From Solirubrobacter sp963736505 (GTDB taxonomy: Bacteria > Actinomycetota > Thermoleophilia > Solirubrobacterales > Solirubrobacteraceae), in NCBI GenBank assembly GCA_963736505.1, contig CAVTOZ010000002.1, positions 1 to 64,000 on the forward strand: a stretch of DNA of 64,000 nt. The letters are read 5' to 3'. Numbering within the stretch: position 1 is the stretch's first letter; each line of letters starts with the position of its first letter. Both the position numbers and the translations under genes were made by a program. The notes beneath the pieces are model-generated. The model was not told where the DNA came from and made no database searches. It saw only the letters and a program-made list of their open reading frames with translations. Shown here piece by piece: positions 12,051 to 19,479 of the stretch.

Positions 12051-13250
12051 ATGATCGAGCGGCGCGAGCGGCGGCGCCGCGACGGCACGGTGTACACGGT
12101 CTGGCGGGCGCGCTGGCGCGACGAGACCGGCGCCGAGCGGTCCAAGACGTTCGACCGCGCCGCCGACGCGCGCGTGTGGGAGGCGAAGGTCCGCACGATG
12201 AAGCGCGCGGGCGCGCTGGCCGAGCTCGACGCCGGCACGGAGACGCTGGCCGAGTTCGTCGAGGAGTGGTGGCTCGTCTACGCCGGCCCGAACCTCGAGC
12301 GCTCGACGCTGCGGACGTACGCGCAGCTGTGGAACGGGCACGCGCTCGCGCGCCTCGGCCACCTGCAGCTGCGTCAGCTCACGCCGCAGACGATCGCCCG
12401 CTTCCGCGCCGAGCTCGAGGGCGCGGGCGTCGGCAACGAGGCGATCCGCAAGACGATGACGATGCTCCAGGGCGTGCTGCAGCGCGCGGTCGAGTGGGGC
12501 CGCGTGTCGTCGAACGCCGTGAAGATCACGCGCAAGCCGCCGAAGAAGTACCGGCCCGCGGTGCAGGCGATCCCGCCGTCGGTGATCGAGGTGATGCGCG
12601 CGCGGCTGCTCGCCGACGGCAAGCTGCGCGACGCGACGCTGCTCGTCGTGCTCGCCTATGCGGGGCTGCGGCCGCAGGAGGCGCTCGCGCTCGAGTGGCG
12701 ACACGTGCGCGAGCGCACGCTGCTGGTCGAGCGGGCGGTCTCCGACGGTCAGCTGAAGGTGCTCAAGAACCGGCGGCAGCCGCGCACCGTCGCGCTGCTG
12801 ACGCCGCTGCGCGAGGACCTCGCCGACTGGCGCCGCGCGTGCGGCTCGCCGTCGCCGACCGCGCCGGTCTTCCCCGCCGCGTCCGGCAGCTTCTGGCGCG
12901 CGACGGACTGGCGCAACTGGCGCAAGCGCGCGTACAAGCCCGTCGCCGAGGCGGTCGGCATCCCCGGCGCGCGGCCGTACGACATGCGGCACGCGTTCGC
13001 GTCGCTGCTGATCCACGAGGGCCGGCTGTCGGTCGTCGAGATCGCGGCGCAGCTCGGGCACAACCCGACCGTCTGTCTCGACACGTACGCGCACGTGATG
13101 GCCGAGGAGCGCGACGGCGAGCACGTGAGCGCGGAGCAGCAGATCGTCCTCGCCCGCGCGCGCCTCGTGGTCGCCGAGTCCGATGAAGTGCAGCTGGCGT
13201 TCGAGGGGCTCGACTCCGGGGACGCGTCTAGCTGGCCGGCTCGAAGCTGA
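12051..13250 (+). CDS. Tyrosine recombinase/integrase
   Basis: 399 residues from ATG 12051; an upstream in-frame ATG at 12015 is possible. The N-terminal part has an arm-binding-like segment (GTVYTVWRARWRDETGAERS) and a SAM-like core-binding domain around TLAEFVEEWWLVY. The catalytic domain holds Arg about 207 (AGLRPQEAL), a beta-hairpin Lys in LKVLKNRR, YDMRHAFAS with Arg about 313 (the usual His before it is Tyr), LGHN with His about 337 and the nucleophile Tyr about 346 (DTYAHVM). It is intact and probably integrated the surrounding element. Its 3' end overlaps the converging small gene by 23 bases. Confidence 0.92.
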   Translation: MIERRERRRRDGTVYTVWRARWRDETGAERSKTFDRAADARVWEAKVRTMKRAGALAELDAGTETLAEFVEEWWLVYAGPNLERSTLRTYAQLWNGHALARLGHLQLRQLTPQTIARFRAELEGAGVGNEAIRKTMTMLQGVLQRAVEWGRVSSNAVKITRKPPKKYRPAVQAIPPSVIEVMRARLLADGKLRDATLLVVLAYAGLRPQEALALEWRHVRERTLLVERAVSDGQLKVLKNRRQPRTVALLTPLREDLADWRRACGSPSPTAPVFPAASGSFWRATDWRNWRKRAYKPVAEAVGIPGARPYDMRHAFASLLIHEGRLSVVEIAAQLGHNPTVCLDTYAHVMAEERDGEHVSAEQQIVLARARLVVAESDEVQLAFEGLDSGDASSWPARS

Positions 13251-13732
13251 AGTCTTCGACCGCCTGGGCCTCGACGTAGGTCCGTACCCAGGCGGACACG
13301 GCGTCCGCACCGCTGGTGAGTCGGTCGCGTGCCTCTGCGTCGTGGCGCGTCGTCGCGAGCATCAGCTCGGCCGAGCGCCTCGACCGCGTGGCGCATGGCG
13401 CCGCCGACCATCGTGCCGATCGGTCCGGCCGGGCCGATGACGACGAACGAAGCCGGCGGCGGATCCGCCGGAAGCTGGTCGCGCAGCGATTCGACCAAGC
13501 GCAACTCGGCCTCCATGGCCTCCACCTGGTCCGCGCCGCGCCGGTCGCCTGGGACGCTCGCCGCGGTTCGCTGCTCGATCTCGTCGCGGAGCGCCGCGGC
13601 GGCCGCGCCGATCTGCTCGACCAGCCCTGGGAGCTGCGCGGCCACCAGCTCGAGCCGCAGCGCGTCGCAGACCCCAAGCCCGCGCACGCTGCCCGACAAC
13701 GCCGACGCTTCGGCGATACGTTCCGACTGCAT
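13228..13732 (-). pseudogene. Small hypothetical protein converging on the integrase, frameshifted
   Basis: Start ATG at 13732 is preceded by an AGGAG Shine-Dalgarno sequence. The first frame gives a helical, Ala/Glu-rich protein (LELVAAQLPGLVEQIGAAA; ADQVEAMEAELRLVESLRDQ; FVVIGPAGPIGTMVGGAM). After one frameshift near 13380 the other frame completes it with ATTRHDAEARDRL and AWVRTYVEAQAVEDFSFEP, stop at 13228. Combined length is about 167 residues. I do not recognise the family. Its placement next to the integrase suggests a cargo gene or an element-borne accessory. Confidence 0.5.
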
Positions 13733-13749
13733 AGGAGCTACTATCTCCT

Positions 13750-13791
13750 GTGCCGGCCCCGGGGCGTTGGCGCGCCGCCGGGGCACTTTTT
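13750..13791 (+). terminator. Possible rho-independent terminator
   Basis: A GC-rich imperfect hairpin starts with GTGCC and closes with GGCAC, immediately followed by five T residues (13787-13791). It would stop plus-strand transcription reading through from the integrase. The stem contains mismatches, so the call is tentative. Confidence 0.35.
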
Positions 13792-13890
13792 CATTGTCTC
13801 CGCGACCGTAGCGCTCCGAGCGGCGAACGACCTCGGATTGCGCAGAGTCGTTGCAGAGTCAGCGCGGCGAATCCGCGATACCGTCGGCGC

Positions 13891-14229
13891 ATGGCGATCC
13901 CGGCGCCGGTCCGCGACGAGGCGATCCGCCTCATCGACCTGTTCTGCCAGATCCACAGCAGCGACGAGATCCGGCTGGAGCACGCGATCCGCGGCGGTTC
14001 GATCACGCTCGTGGAGCGACGTCCGCCGTGGAGCGAGCTCGCCGGCCCGGAGTGGACGAGCATGAAGATCGCGCAGCTGCGCTACGACGAGCGATCGCGG
14101 ACGTGGTCGCTCTACGCCTGCGACCGCAACGAGCGCTGGTTCCTCTACGACGGCATCCACCCCGCGCGGGACGTCGGGCCGCTGCTCGCTGAGATCGGCG
14201 ACGACCCGACCGGCATCTTCTGGGGCTGA
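13891..14229 (+). CDS. DUF3024-type small protein (intact copy)
   Basis: 112 residues from ATG 13891. The fold is the small alpha/beta DUF3024 type: LIDLFCQIHSSDEIRLEHA, GGSITLVERRPPW, then KIAQLRYDERSRTWSLYACD and NERWFLYDGI, ending GDDPTGIFWG. The molecular role is unknown. A second, damaged copy sits at 29967-30270 directly against a tRNA 3' fragment. The copies agree closely at DNA level, so the duplication is recent. A polar, charged protein with no signal peptide or membrane segment. Confidence 0.8.
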   Translation: MAIPAPVRDEAIRLIDLFCQIHSSDEIRLEHAIRGGSITLVERRPPWSELAGPEWTSMKIAQLRYDERSRTWSLYACDRNERWFLYDGIHPARDVGPLLAEIGDDPTGIFWG

Positions 14230-14256
14230 CGCACGCGTCGTGGGTATGCGGCGGGC

Positions 14257-14553
14257 TTAGAGCCGGTCGGCGCCGATCCACAGGGTCCAGCGCTCGACGG
14301 TGTCGATCCGCAGGATCGATCCCATCCACGGGTCCGCGTCGAACAGCGCCCGCGCCGCGGCCTCGTCCTCGGCGCGCACGACCAACACGACGAACTCGCC
14401 GTCGACGTCGCCGATCGGGCCGCCGATCACCACGCGGTCGCCGAGCCCGTCGACGAACGCGACATGCCGGTCCCACCCGGCCTGCTCGCGCCGCCTCTTC
14501 GACGGGTCCCACTCAGGCCCACGGCCCTGGCGCACGAGGAAGTAGCCGCTCAT
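14257..14553 (-). CDS. YciI-like protein
   Basis: 98 residues, beginning MSGYFLVRQGRGPEWDPSKR. It shows the ferredoxin-like YCII pattern: an early beta strand, HVAFVDGLGDRVVIGGPI, GEFVVLVVRAEDEAAARALF and DPWMGSILRI near the C-terminus. These small dimeric proteins often have a His/Asp pair and are of uncertain enzymatic role. It is convergent with DUF3024 and divergent from the phosphoesterase, so probably monocistronic. Confidence 0.8.
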   Translation of the reverse strand: MSGYFLVRQGRGPEWDPSKRRREQAGWDRHVAFVDGLGDRVVIGGPIGDVDGEFVVLVVRAEDEAAARALFDADPWMGSILRIDTVERWTLWIGADRL

Positions 14554-14643
14554 CCGGGTTACCCTACGCGCCGAGCCAGCGGCGAGATTCGAACCTCACG
14601 GGCGGCCTGGACGGCTGCAGGCGTGCGGCATCCTTGATCGTCC

Positions 14644-15282
14644 GTGACGATGATCGTCTGCACCTCCGATCTGCACGAGCACCTCGTCGACATCCCCGCG
14701 TGCGACCTCTTGCTCATCGCCGGCGACGTGTCGTTCGCCTTCAAGGGCGACCTCGTCGCCAAGCAGGCCTTCCTCGCCGGCGCGTTCAAGCACTGGCTCG
14801 ACCGCGTACCGGCTGAGGAGGTCGTGCTGGTGGCCGGCAACCACGATCAGTCGATCGAGGCCTGGGGTCTGCCGGACGGGCTCCGGTGCCACTACCTCCA
14901 GGACGCGGAGGTCGAGCTGTTCGGGCTGCGGATCTGGGGCACGCCCTGGCAGCCGTGGTTCTACGACTGGGCGTTCAACGCGCCGCGCCGTGACGGGGAG
15001 GCGTTCCTCGCATCCAGGTTCGGCGCGATCCCGTCGGGCGTCGACATCGTGGTGGCGCACGGTCCGCCGCGCGGCTATGGCGATCTCACGCGCGGGGGCG
15101 AGCACGTCGGCTCGACGGCGATGACGAGGACGCTCGAACGCGTCCGGCCACGGCTCATGGTCTGCGGGCACATCCACCCCGCCTACGGGCGCTACCGACT
15201 CGGCGAGACGGAGATCGTCAACGCGGCGCTCGTCGACGAGGACTACCGGCTCGTCAATCCGCTCGTCACGCTCGAGCTCTGA
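14644..15282 (+). CDS. Calcineurin-like metallophosphoesterase
   Basis: 212 residues with a GTG start at 14644; an ATG two codons later also works. The metal-binding motifs of the family are all visible in order: CTSDLHEH, LLIAGDVSF, LVAGNHDQS, VVAHGPPRG and CGHIHPAYG. This places it with the small cytosolic calcineurin-like phosphoesterases (UPF0046/MPPED-type), which cleave phosphodiester or phosphomonoester bonds. The substrate cannot be read from sequence. Its last 40 bases overlap the converging XRE gene. Confidence 0.88.
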   Translation: MTMIVCTSDLHEHLVDIPACDLLLIAGDVSFAFKGDLVAKQAFLAGAFKHWLDRVPAEEVVLVAGNHDQSIEAWGLPDGLRCHYLQDAEVELFGLRIWGTPWQPWFYDWAFNAPRRDGEAFLASRFGAIPSGVDIVVAHGPPRGYGDLTRGGEHVGSTAMTRTLERVRPRLMVCGHIHPAYGRYRLGETEIVNAALVDEDYRLVNPLVTLEL

Positions 15283-15551
15283 TCGTCGCGGTCAGACACC
15301 GCCGAGGTCCGGAATTCCGCCGCCACCGTCGGGAACGTGATATCGAGCCCCCGCCCAAGCGCGTCCGCAATGTTCGCGAGCTGGCCGAGCGTGAGATTCC
15401 GCGTGCCCGCTTCAACACCGGCGACATACGGCGGCTTGACGCCCATCCGCCGCGCCAGCTCCGCCTGGCTCAGGCCGAGCTCGGCGCGAGTGCGACGGAC
15501 CTCGAGCCCAACACGGGCCGAGGTCGCATCCGACATGTGCGTCCGGGGCAT
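15243..15551 (-). CDS. XRE-family HTH regulator
   Basis: 102 residues. A canonical XRE/Cro helix-turn-helix covers residues about 15-70: VGLEVRRTRAELGLSQAELA, RRMGVKPPYVAGVEAG and LTLGQLANIADALGRGLDI. The ATG at 15551 overlaps the final base of the upstream stop, so the two genes are translationally coupled. A palindrome 45 bases upstream of the leading gene (15898-15916) is the likely operator for autorepression. The kinase gene further upstream suggests a HipBA-like regulatory arrangement. Confidence 0.85.
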   Translation of the reverse strand: MPRTHMSDATSARVGLEVRRTRAELGLSQAELARRMGVKPPYVAGVEAGTRNLTLGQLANIADALGRGLDITFPTVAAEFRTSAVSDRDDQSSSVTSGLTSR

Positions 15552-15853
15552 CAGGCGTGCGTTGTCGCGACGTCCCGCGAGGACGCGCTCTGCGTTGCGT
15601 CGTCAAGCACCTCGCAGACCAGATCGCCACCGCGGAACGCCTGCGGCAGGTTGCGGGCCCAGCGTTCTGGGCCCGCGTCAAACGTGACCGACTGTCCGGT
15701 CTCGACGTCGAGGACCTCGATGTCACGCACATCGGCGAAGTCCTGGTCGCCGTCCACCTCGAAGTGCGTGCCGTCGATACGGATGACGGCGACGCGATCC
15801 CACTCCAGCTCACCATCCCGTCGGCGAGGGCTCTTGAAGCTGATCTCGATCAT
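15551..15853 (-). CDS. Small protein of unknown function coupled to an XRE regulator
   Basis: 100 residues starting MIEISFKSPRRRDGELEWDR. The start at 15853 is set by an unusually strong purine-rich Shine-Dalgarno sequence (AAGGAGAGGAGGAG) four bases before the ATG. The chain is mostly beta (VAVIRIDGTHFEVDGD; IEVLDVETGQSVTFD) with no recognisable domain. It is the first gene after a palindromic operator and overlaps the XRE gene, so it may be an antitoxin component, a toxin or an accessory. I cannot choose from sequence alone. Confidence 0.6.
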   Translation of the reverse strand: MIEISFKSPRRRDGELEWDRVAVIRIDGTHFEVDGDQDFADVRDIEVLDVETGQSVTFDAGPERWARNLPQAFRGGDLVCEVLDDATQSASSRDVATTHA

Positions 15854-15897
15854 CCGTCTCCTCCTCTCCTTCAGTCGACTGGGACTCCAGACCGTAC

Positions 15898-15916
15898 CAT
15901 AACCCAATGGGTTATG
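15898..15916. promoter_or_regulatory. Perfect palindromic operator for the XRE pair
   Basis: CATAACCCAATGGGTTATG is a perfect inverted repeat with 9-base arms and a one-base centre. It lies between the kinase stop and the start of the small gene, overlaps a -10-like TATGGT on the minus strand, and sits 45 bases from the start codon. Size, symmetry and placement fit an autoregulatory XRE operator. Confidence 0.7.
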
Positions 15917-15938
15917 ATCTACCCGTCTGGTCGGCAGC

Positions 15939-16712
15939 TCATACGACGCCCTTGAGCAAGACGACGCCGAGATCGAGCATCCGCTGTGCCCGCCATCGGA
16001 GACGCTCCGCTCGATCAGGCTCCAGGAAGCCGGCAAGACCGAACAACTCGGGATCGCTCACAAGCCGGGCGAGCGTGTCTCGCTCATCCTCCGTGATGAC
16101 CGCCTGTTCTCGCCGACGGAACTGCTGGAAGTAGGCGCCACGACACAAAGCGCCCTCGACCGGGAAGCTGAAGCCGTGGTCGATGAGCCCTAGCGTCGCG
16201 CTCGTCTCGTCGTAGCGGAACTGGCCGACGTGCCGGTCCTGGTTGCCGATCAAAGCGTCGAAGAACCCGGCGGCAAGCGCGTCCTCCCGGGCATCGCGAC
16301 ATGCCGCGTGACCCTTCATCGCCGCACCCTCGTGGCGCAACGCGAGCGAGCCATACAACCACGAATCCTCATCGTCTTCTGTGGGTCCGACGGGCCGATA
16401 GACCGTCACCGCCACGAGGCGGTCATACGGCGCGCCGAGCCGCTTGGCGAGTTGCCATGCCGCGCATTCAGAGATCGGCGGTGTGTCGAGCGAATGCCCG
16501 TAGTCGCGCGCCACCCGCGGGACGATGCCCTCGTGGGGCTTGTGGAACGCGACCAGGTCCGGCTCGAGTTCGACATAGAACGTGCTGTTGACCCCGGCCG
16601 CCGCTGTCGAGTGAGGTTCGTAGGCAATGACCTGCGCGTGCAGCAACTCGTGCTCGACCGGGTGCGAGCCCTGCAGGGTGAGGAGCCGACGAACGCGATC
16701 GTGATGAGCCAT
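15939..16712 (-). CDS. HipA/PI3-4-kinase-like protein kinase
   Basis: 257 residues, much shorter than full HipA (about 430). A kinase core is evident: a candidate ATP-binding Lys in VAFHKPHEG (about 58), the catalytic segment ALIGNQDRHVGQF with Asp about 159 and His about 161, and a metal-binding IDHGFSFP (Asp about 178). NxDRH plus DHG is typical of HipA-like and PI4K-like small kinases of actinobacteria. It lies just upstream of the 100-residue/XRE pair on the same strand but is separated by the palindromic operator. A kinase plus XRE partner suggests a persistence or abortive-infection type module. The substrate is unknown. Confidence 0.65.
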   Translation of the reverse strand: MAHHDRVRRLLTLQGSHPVEHELLHAQVIAYEPHSTAAAGVNSTFYVELEPDLVAFHKPHEGIVPRVARDYGHSLDTPPISECAAWQLAKRLGAPYDRLVAVTVYRPVGPTEDDEDSWLYGSLALRHEGAAMKGHAACRDAREDALAAGFFDALIGNQDRHVGQFRYDETSATLGLIDHGFSFPVEGALCRGAYFQQFRRREQAVITEDERDTLARLVSDPELFGLAGFLEPDRAERLRWRAQRMLDLGVVLLKGVV

Positions 16713-16775
16713 CGCTCGCCGACGCTACCGCGGCCGGTGGACGTTCCCTCAGCGCGAGTGAGCTCCTTGACGACG

Positions 16776-17681
16776 TCACGCAGCGGCGACGTTCCGAGCA
16801 ACTTCAAAGAGCGCCTCCGGCATCGGCGTCTCGAGCCGCCACGTGAATGCGACCGGTCGATCTCCGGTCGAGCTCACGAACTGCGCTGGACCGAGAAAGA
16901 CGTAGGGCGACACGACGGCGTTTTCAAGAGCCCGGCGGTCGCGTACGAACAACGCGATCGTGTGCTCCAGGCGCGCGTGCTCCTCATAGCGCCGGATCGT
17001 TGGCGACCTCGCGCTTTGCGTCGATTGCGACTCCCAGTGGAAGAGCGTCGGGGAGATCGCATAGTCGCGATACATCGTCGTCGGCGAGTAGTCGCGCTCG
17101 GCCTTCTTCAAGGTGACGAGCAGCAAGTCGGTGGCTGCAGATTCGACGTACCGGACGCCTTCACGGAATACCGGTGGTTGCGCCGGTGAGCCCTCCCCGT
17201 ACGCGCCGAGGATCTCGTCGCGCGTGTACCGCGCGTGGACGTGTAGCGGGATCTCGGCACGAAGCCGTGCCGGGCGTGCGAGCGTCTGGCTGACGGCATC
17301 GAGGACGCCGAGCATCTCGGCGAGTTCAGCGCGGACCGAGGCGTGCGACCACAGCGCCCGGAATGACGCGTCGAGGCTCGCGAACGTTCTGCGCGTCCCC
17401 CAGAGGTCGTAGTGCAGCATCAGCAACAGACGACGCTCTCGCTCGTTGAGCCGAGATTCGACGGGTGCGCGGCTTCGACCGAGCAGGTCGCGGTAGAAGC
17501 CGACGCGCTCGGGATCGTCGATACCAGAACGGCCCGACCTAGCAGCCGTTTGTGGCAGCTTCAAGCCTACAGATTCGGCAGCACGAAACGAGCATCTGCG
17601 GCGTGTCAGTGACGGAACTGGGCCTCGTCGAGGCCGGGGCGCTGCGCCAAGCTGGTCGCCGTGGAGCGCGACCTCGAGCAC
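16776..17681 (-). pseudogene. C-terminal stub of a DUF3427 helicase
   Basis: The frame ends with the DUF3427 signature: FREGVRY, TDLLLVTLKKAERDYSPTT, MYRDYAISPTLFHWESQSTQ, then SPYVFLGPAQFVSSTGDRP and FTWRLETPMPE. In complete proteins DUF3427 follows a PLD-type nuclease and a DEAD/DEAH helicase in a protein of about 1000 residues. Only about 265 residues are left. Upstream of about 17550 the frame becomes low-quality and collides with the start region of protein P, so the N-terminal domains have been lost, probably by recombination at the P boundary. It is unlikely to work alone. Confidence 0.75.
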
Positions 17682-18044
17682 GACATCAAGCCGCTCGCCG
17701 ACCGGGCTCGTGGCGACGGTGGGTTTTCCGTTGAGCTATACGGCGCTCTCTGCAACGCGTCGTGGCGACACGACGACGGGACGGATTGGCTCGGCGCCAC
17801 GTGGCGCGCCGTCGCCGGCATGGTCGCGGATCTGCGCGGTCGCGGCGAGGACTATGTGGATTTCTACTGCTCAGGTGGCGAGGGCGAGATCACCGGTCGC
17901 GTCGCGGCAGCGATGGATGCGCTCGGGTGGCATGGCGACGGTCACGGCGTGCGACTGCGCAGGACCGACTTCGCGACGGGGATCACCGAGGTGCTCGGAG
18001 ACGACGGCGAGTGGGCCATCGAGTCTCGCGGCATCAGCGATTGA
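17661..18044 (+). CDS. Unknown protein P, copy 1
   Basis: 127 residues from a GTG at 17661; the frame is open a little further upstream, as in the second copy. It has no domain that I recognise. Notable segments are RDLEHDIKPLADRA, SWRHDDGTDWLGATWRAVAG and VDFYCSGGEGEITGRVAAAM, ending EWAIESRGISD. It is acidic and Trp/Gly-rich with no signal or membrane segment. A close paralogue lies at 44058-44468, roughly 90% identical over the best-aligned DNA by eye. In both places P forms the right edge of a block of defence-type genes. Confidence 0.65.
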   Translation: MERDLEHDIKPLADRARGDGGFSVELYGALCNASWRHDDGTDWLGATWRAVAGMVADLRGRGEDYVDFYCSGGEGEITGRVAAAMDALGWHGDGHGVRLRRTDFATGITEVLGDDGEWAIESRGISD

Positions 18045-18487
18045 GCGGTGGCGACGGCAACCCCGGAGCCGGGTCACCCAATCGGCGGCGGCGTCATTTG
18101 AACGCGGCAACGAGGGGTGACTTCAGGCATTGCCATGTCAGAAAGACCCCCTCTCTTTGAAATTGCGGCGGTGCCGTGCCAGGCCCTGGCGTGCCTGGGA
18201 ACTGCTCGCCGCGCCGAGGTCCGCTGCACCCTCGCCTTCGCACGGTTCGTCGGACACCCTCTGGTCGCCGCCGACCACCCCGCAAACGCAAGGAGGTCCT
18301 CGACCTCGCACTCGCCCACCTGCGGCGCTGACGGGCACCAAGCGCGTCGCAATGGGCAGCTCGGTCGACTCATCAATGCCTCGCTCGTGGACGGGCAGTT
18401 CCGGCCGGTCGAGGCCGAGCTCAAGCGCCGAGCAGCACCGGCGCGGGCCCCGGGACGCCTCGCGCCGCCGCCGGGGCGCTCGCGTCG
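18045..18487. other. Intergenic region without a supported gene
   Basis: About 440 bases between protein P and the zinc-ribbon gene. A short plus-strand frame with KRKEVLDLALAHLRR near 18280 may be a remnant, but it has no start or partner. I see no tRNA, repeat or convincing terminator. Confidence 0.4.
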
Positions 18488-18733
18488 TCACACCCGCGCC
18501 GTCTCGAGCCGCCGCGCAGCTGCCGCCGGCTGCGCCTCGCCATAGCCGCAGACCGGGCATGCGACGAGCCGCTCCCGGTGCCAGCGGGCGATCGGCAGGA
18601 AGAACAGCGACACGTAGCGGTGGCTCTCGAGCCGCTGCCAGCGCGTCGTGTTGTGGCAGCGCGGGCAGGTGCGCTCGCCCGCCTCGCCCGCCTGCTTGAG
18701 CTTCGTGCCGAAGCCGAAGAAGAGGAACAGCAT
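18488..18733 (-). CDS. Small zinc-ribbon protein
   Basis: 81 residues beginning MLFLFFGFGTKLKQAGEAGE. Two CxxC pairs (RTCPRCHN and VACPVCGYG) form a zinc ribbon around a hydrophobic SLFFLPIARW. This is a common actinobacterial small zinc-ribbon family of unknown role. The start at 18733 lies five bases after the stop of the upstream response regulator, so the two are probably co-transcribed. Confidence 0.75.
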   Translation of the reverse strand: MLFLFFGFGTKLKQAGEAGERTCPRCHNTTRWQRLESHRYVSLFFLPIARWHRERLVACPVCGYGEAQPAAAARRLETARV

Positions 18734-18738
18734 CTCGA

Positions 18739-19365
18739 TCACCTCCCTTCGAGCAGGCCGTGCGCCGCGGCCCGCTCGATCGTGTCGTGGATGTGGCGGG
18801 TGCCGAGCTTGACGGCGGCGTCGAGCAGGTGCCGGTCGATCTCGTCGGCGTCGAGGCCGGTCAGCGCGGGCAGCTCTTCGACGCCCCAGCCGTCGCGCAG
18901 CAGCTGCAGCAGGGCGCGTTCGGCCCGCTCGAGTGGAGGCCATCCGTGAGCGTGGCCGGTCGCCGTCTCCTGCACGCGGCCGCCCAGGGCGGCGAGCTCG
19001 AGCGCGTCGAGGATCTCGTCGCGCGGGGCGTCCTTGGAGAGGTAGCCGGCGGCGCCGGCGTCCATGACGCGCTCGACGATCTCCTGCTGGGTGAAGGCCG
19101 TCAGCAGCAGCACCGGCACGTCGATGTGCTGCTCGCGCAGCCGCCGCAGCACGCCGAGCGCGTCGAGCCCGGGCATGCGCATGTCCAGCAGCGCGACGTC
19201 CGGGCGCAGCTCGGCGATCACGCGGGCCGCGGTGGCCCCGTCCGCGGCCTCGCCGGCGACTTCGAAGCGACCGCTGGTCTCGAGCGCGCGGACGATCCCG
19301 TCGCGGTAGACGGGGTGATCGTCGGCGACGACGATGCGCAGCAGTTCGGTGGCGGTGATCGGCAT
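18739..19365 (-). CDS. NarL-type response regulator with divergent C-terminal domain
   Basis: 208 residues. The receiver domain is complete: acidic pair VVADDHP, phosphoacceptor Asp about 61 (ALLDMRMPG), Thr in LLTAF and Lys in LSKDAP. The C-terminal half (LERAERALLQLLRDGW; LPALTGLDADEIDRHL) follows the LuxR helix-turn-helix layout but lacks its usual consensus residues, so DNA binding may differ. It lies downstream of the histidine kinase on the same strand and is one of three regulators in this 3.3-kb block. Confidence 0.85.
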   Translation of the reverse strand: MPITATELLRIVVADDHPVYRDGIVRALETSGRFEVAGEAADGATAARVIAELRPDVALLDMRMPGLDALGVLRRLREQHIDVPVLLLTAFTQQEIVERVMDAGAAGYLSKDAPRDEILDALELAALGGRVQETATGHAHGWPPLERAERALLQLLRDGWGVEELPALTGLDADEIDRHLLDAAVKLGTRHIHDTIERAAAHGLLEGR

Positions 19366-19479
19366 CTCGGCTTCTTTCGGTCGAGGGAGAGCAGTGCCAT
19401 GACGATGCCGCTGCAGGGCCTCGACTCCCATCGGTCGAACGGCGCGCGGAGCGGATGAGCCGGAGGGCATCCGATCGAA

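Noticed and set aside
12749..13786. Long open frame opposite the integrase
   Set aside because: Shadow of high-GC coding DNA; only its first part (13732 to about 13380) is protein-like and belongs to the small frameshifted gene.
14560..14615. tRNA-like T-loop motif (GGTTCGAATC) on the minus strand
   Set aside because: The flanking bases do not form a T-stem or an acceptor stem; no tRNA or clear att remnant can be built.
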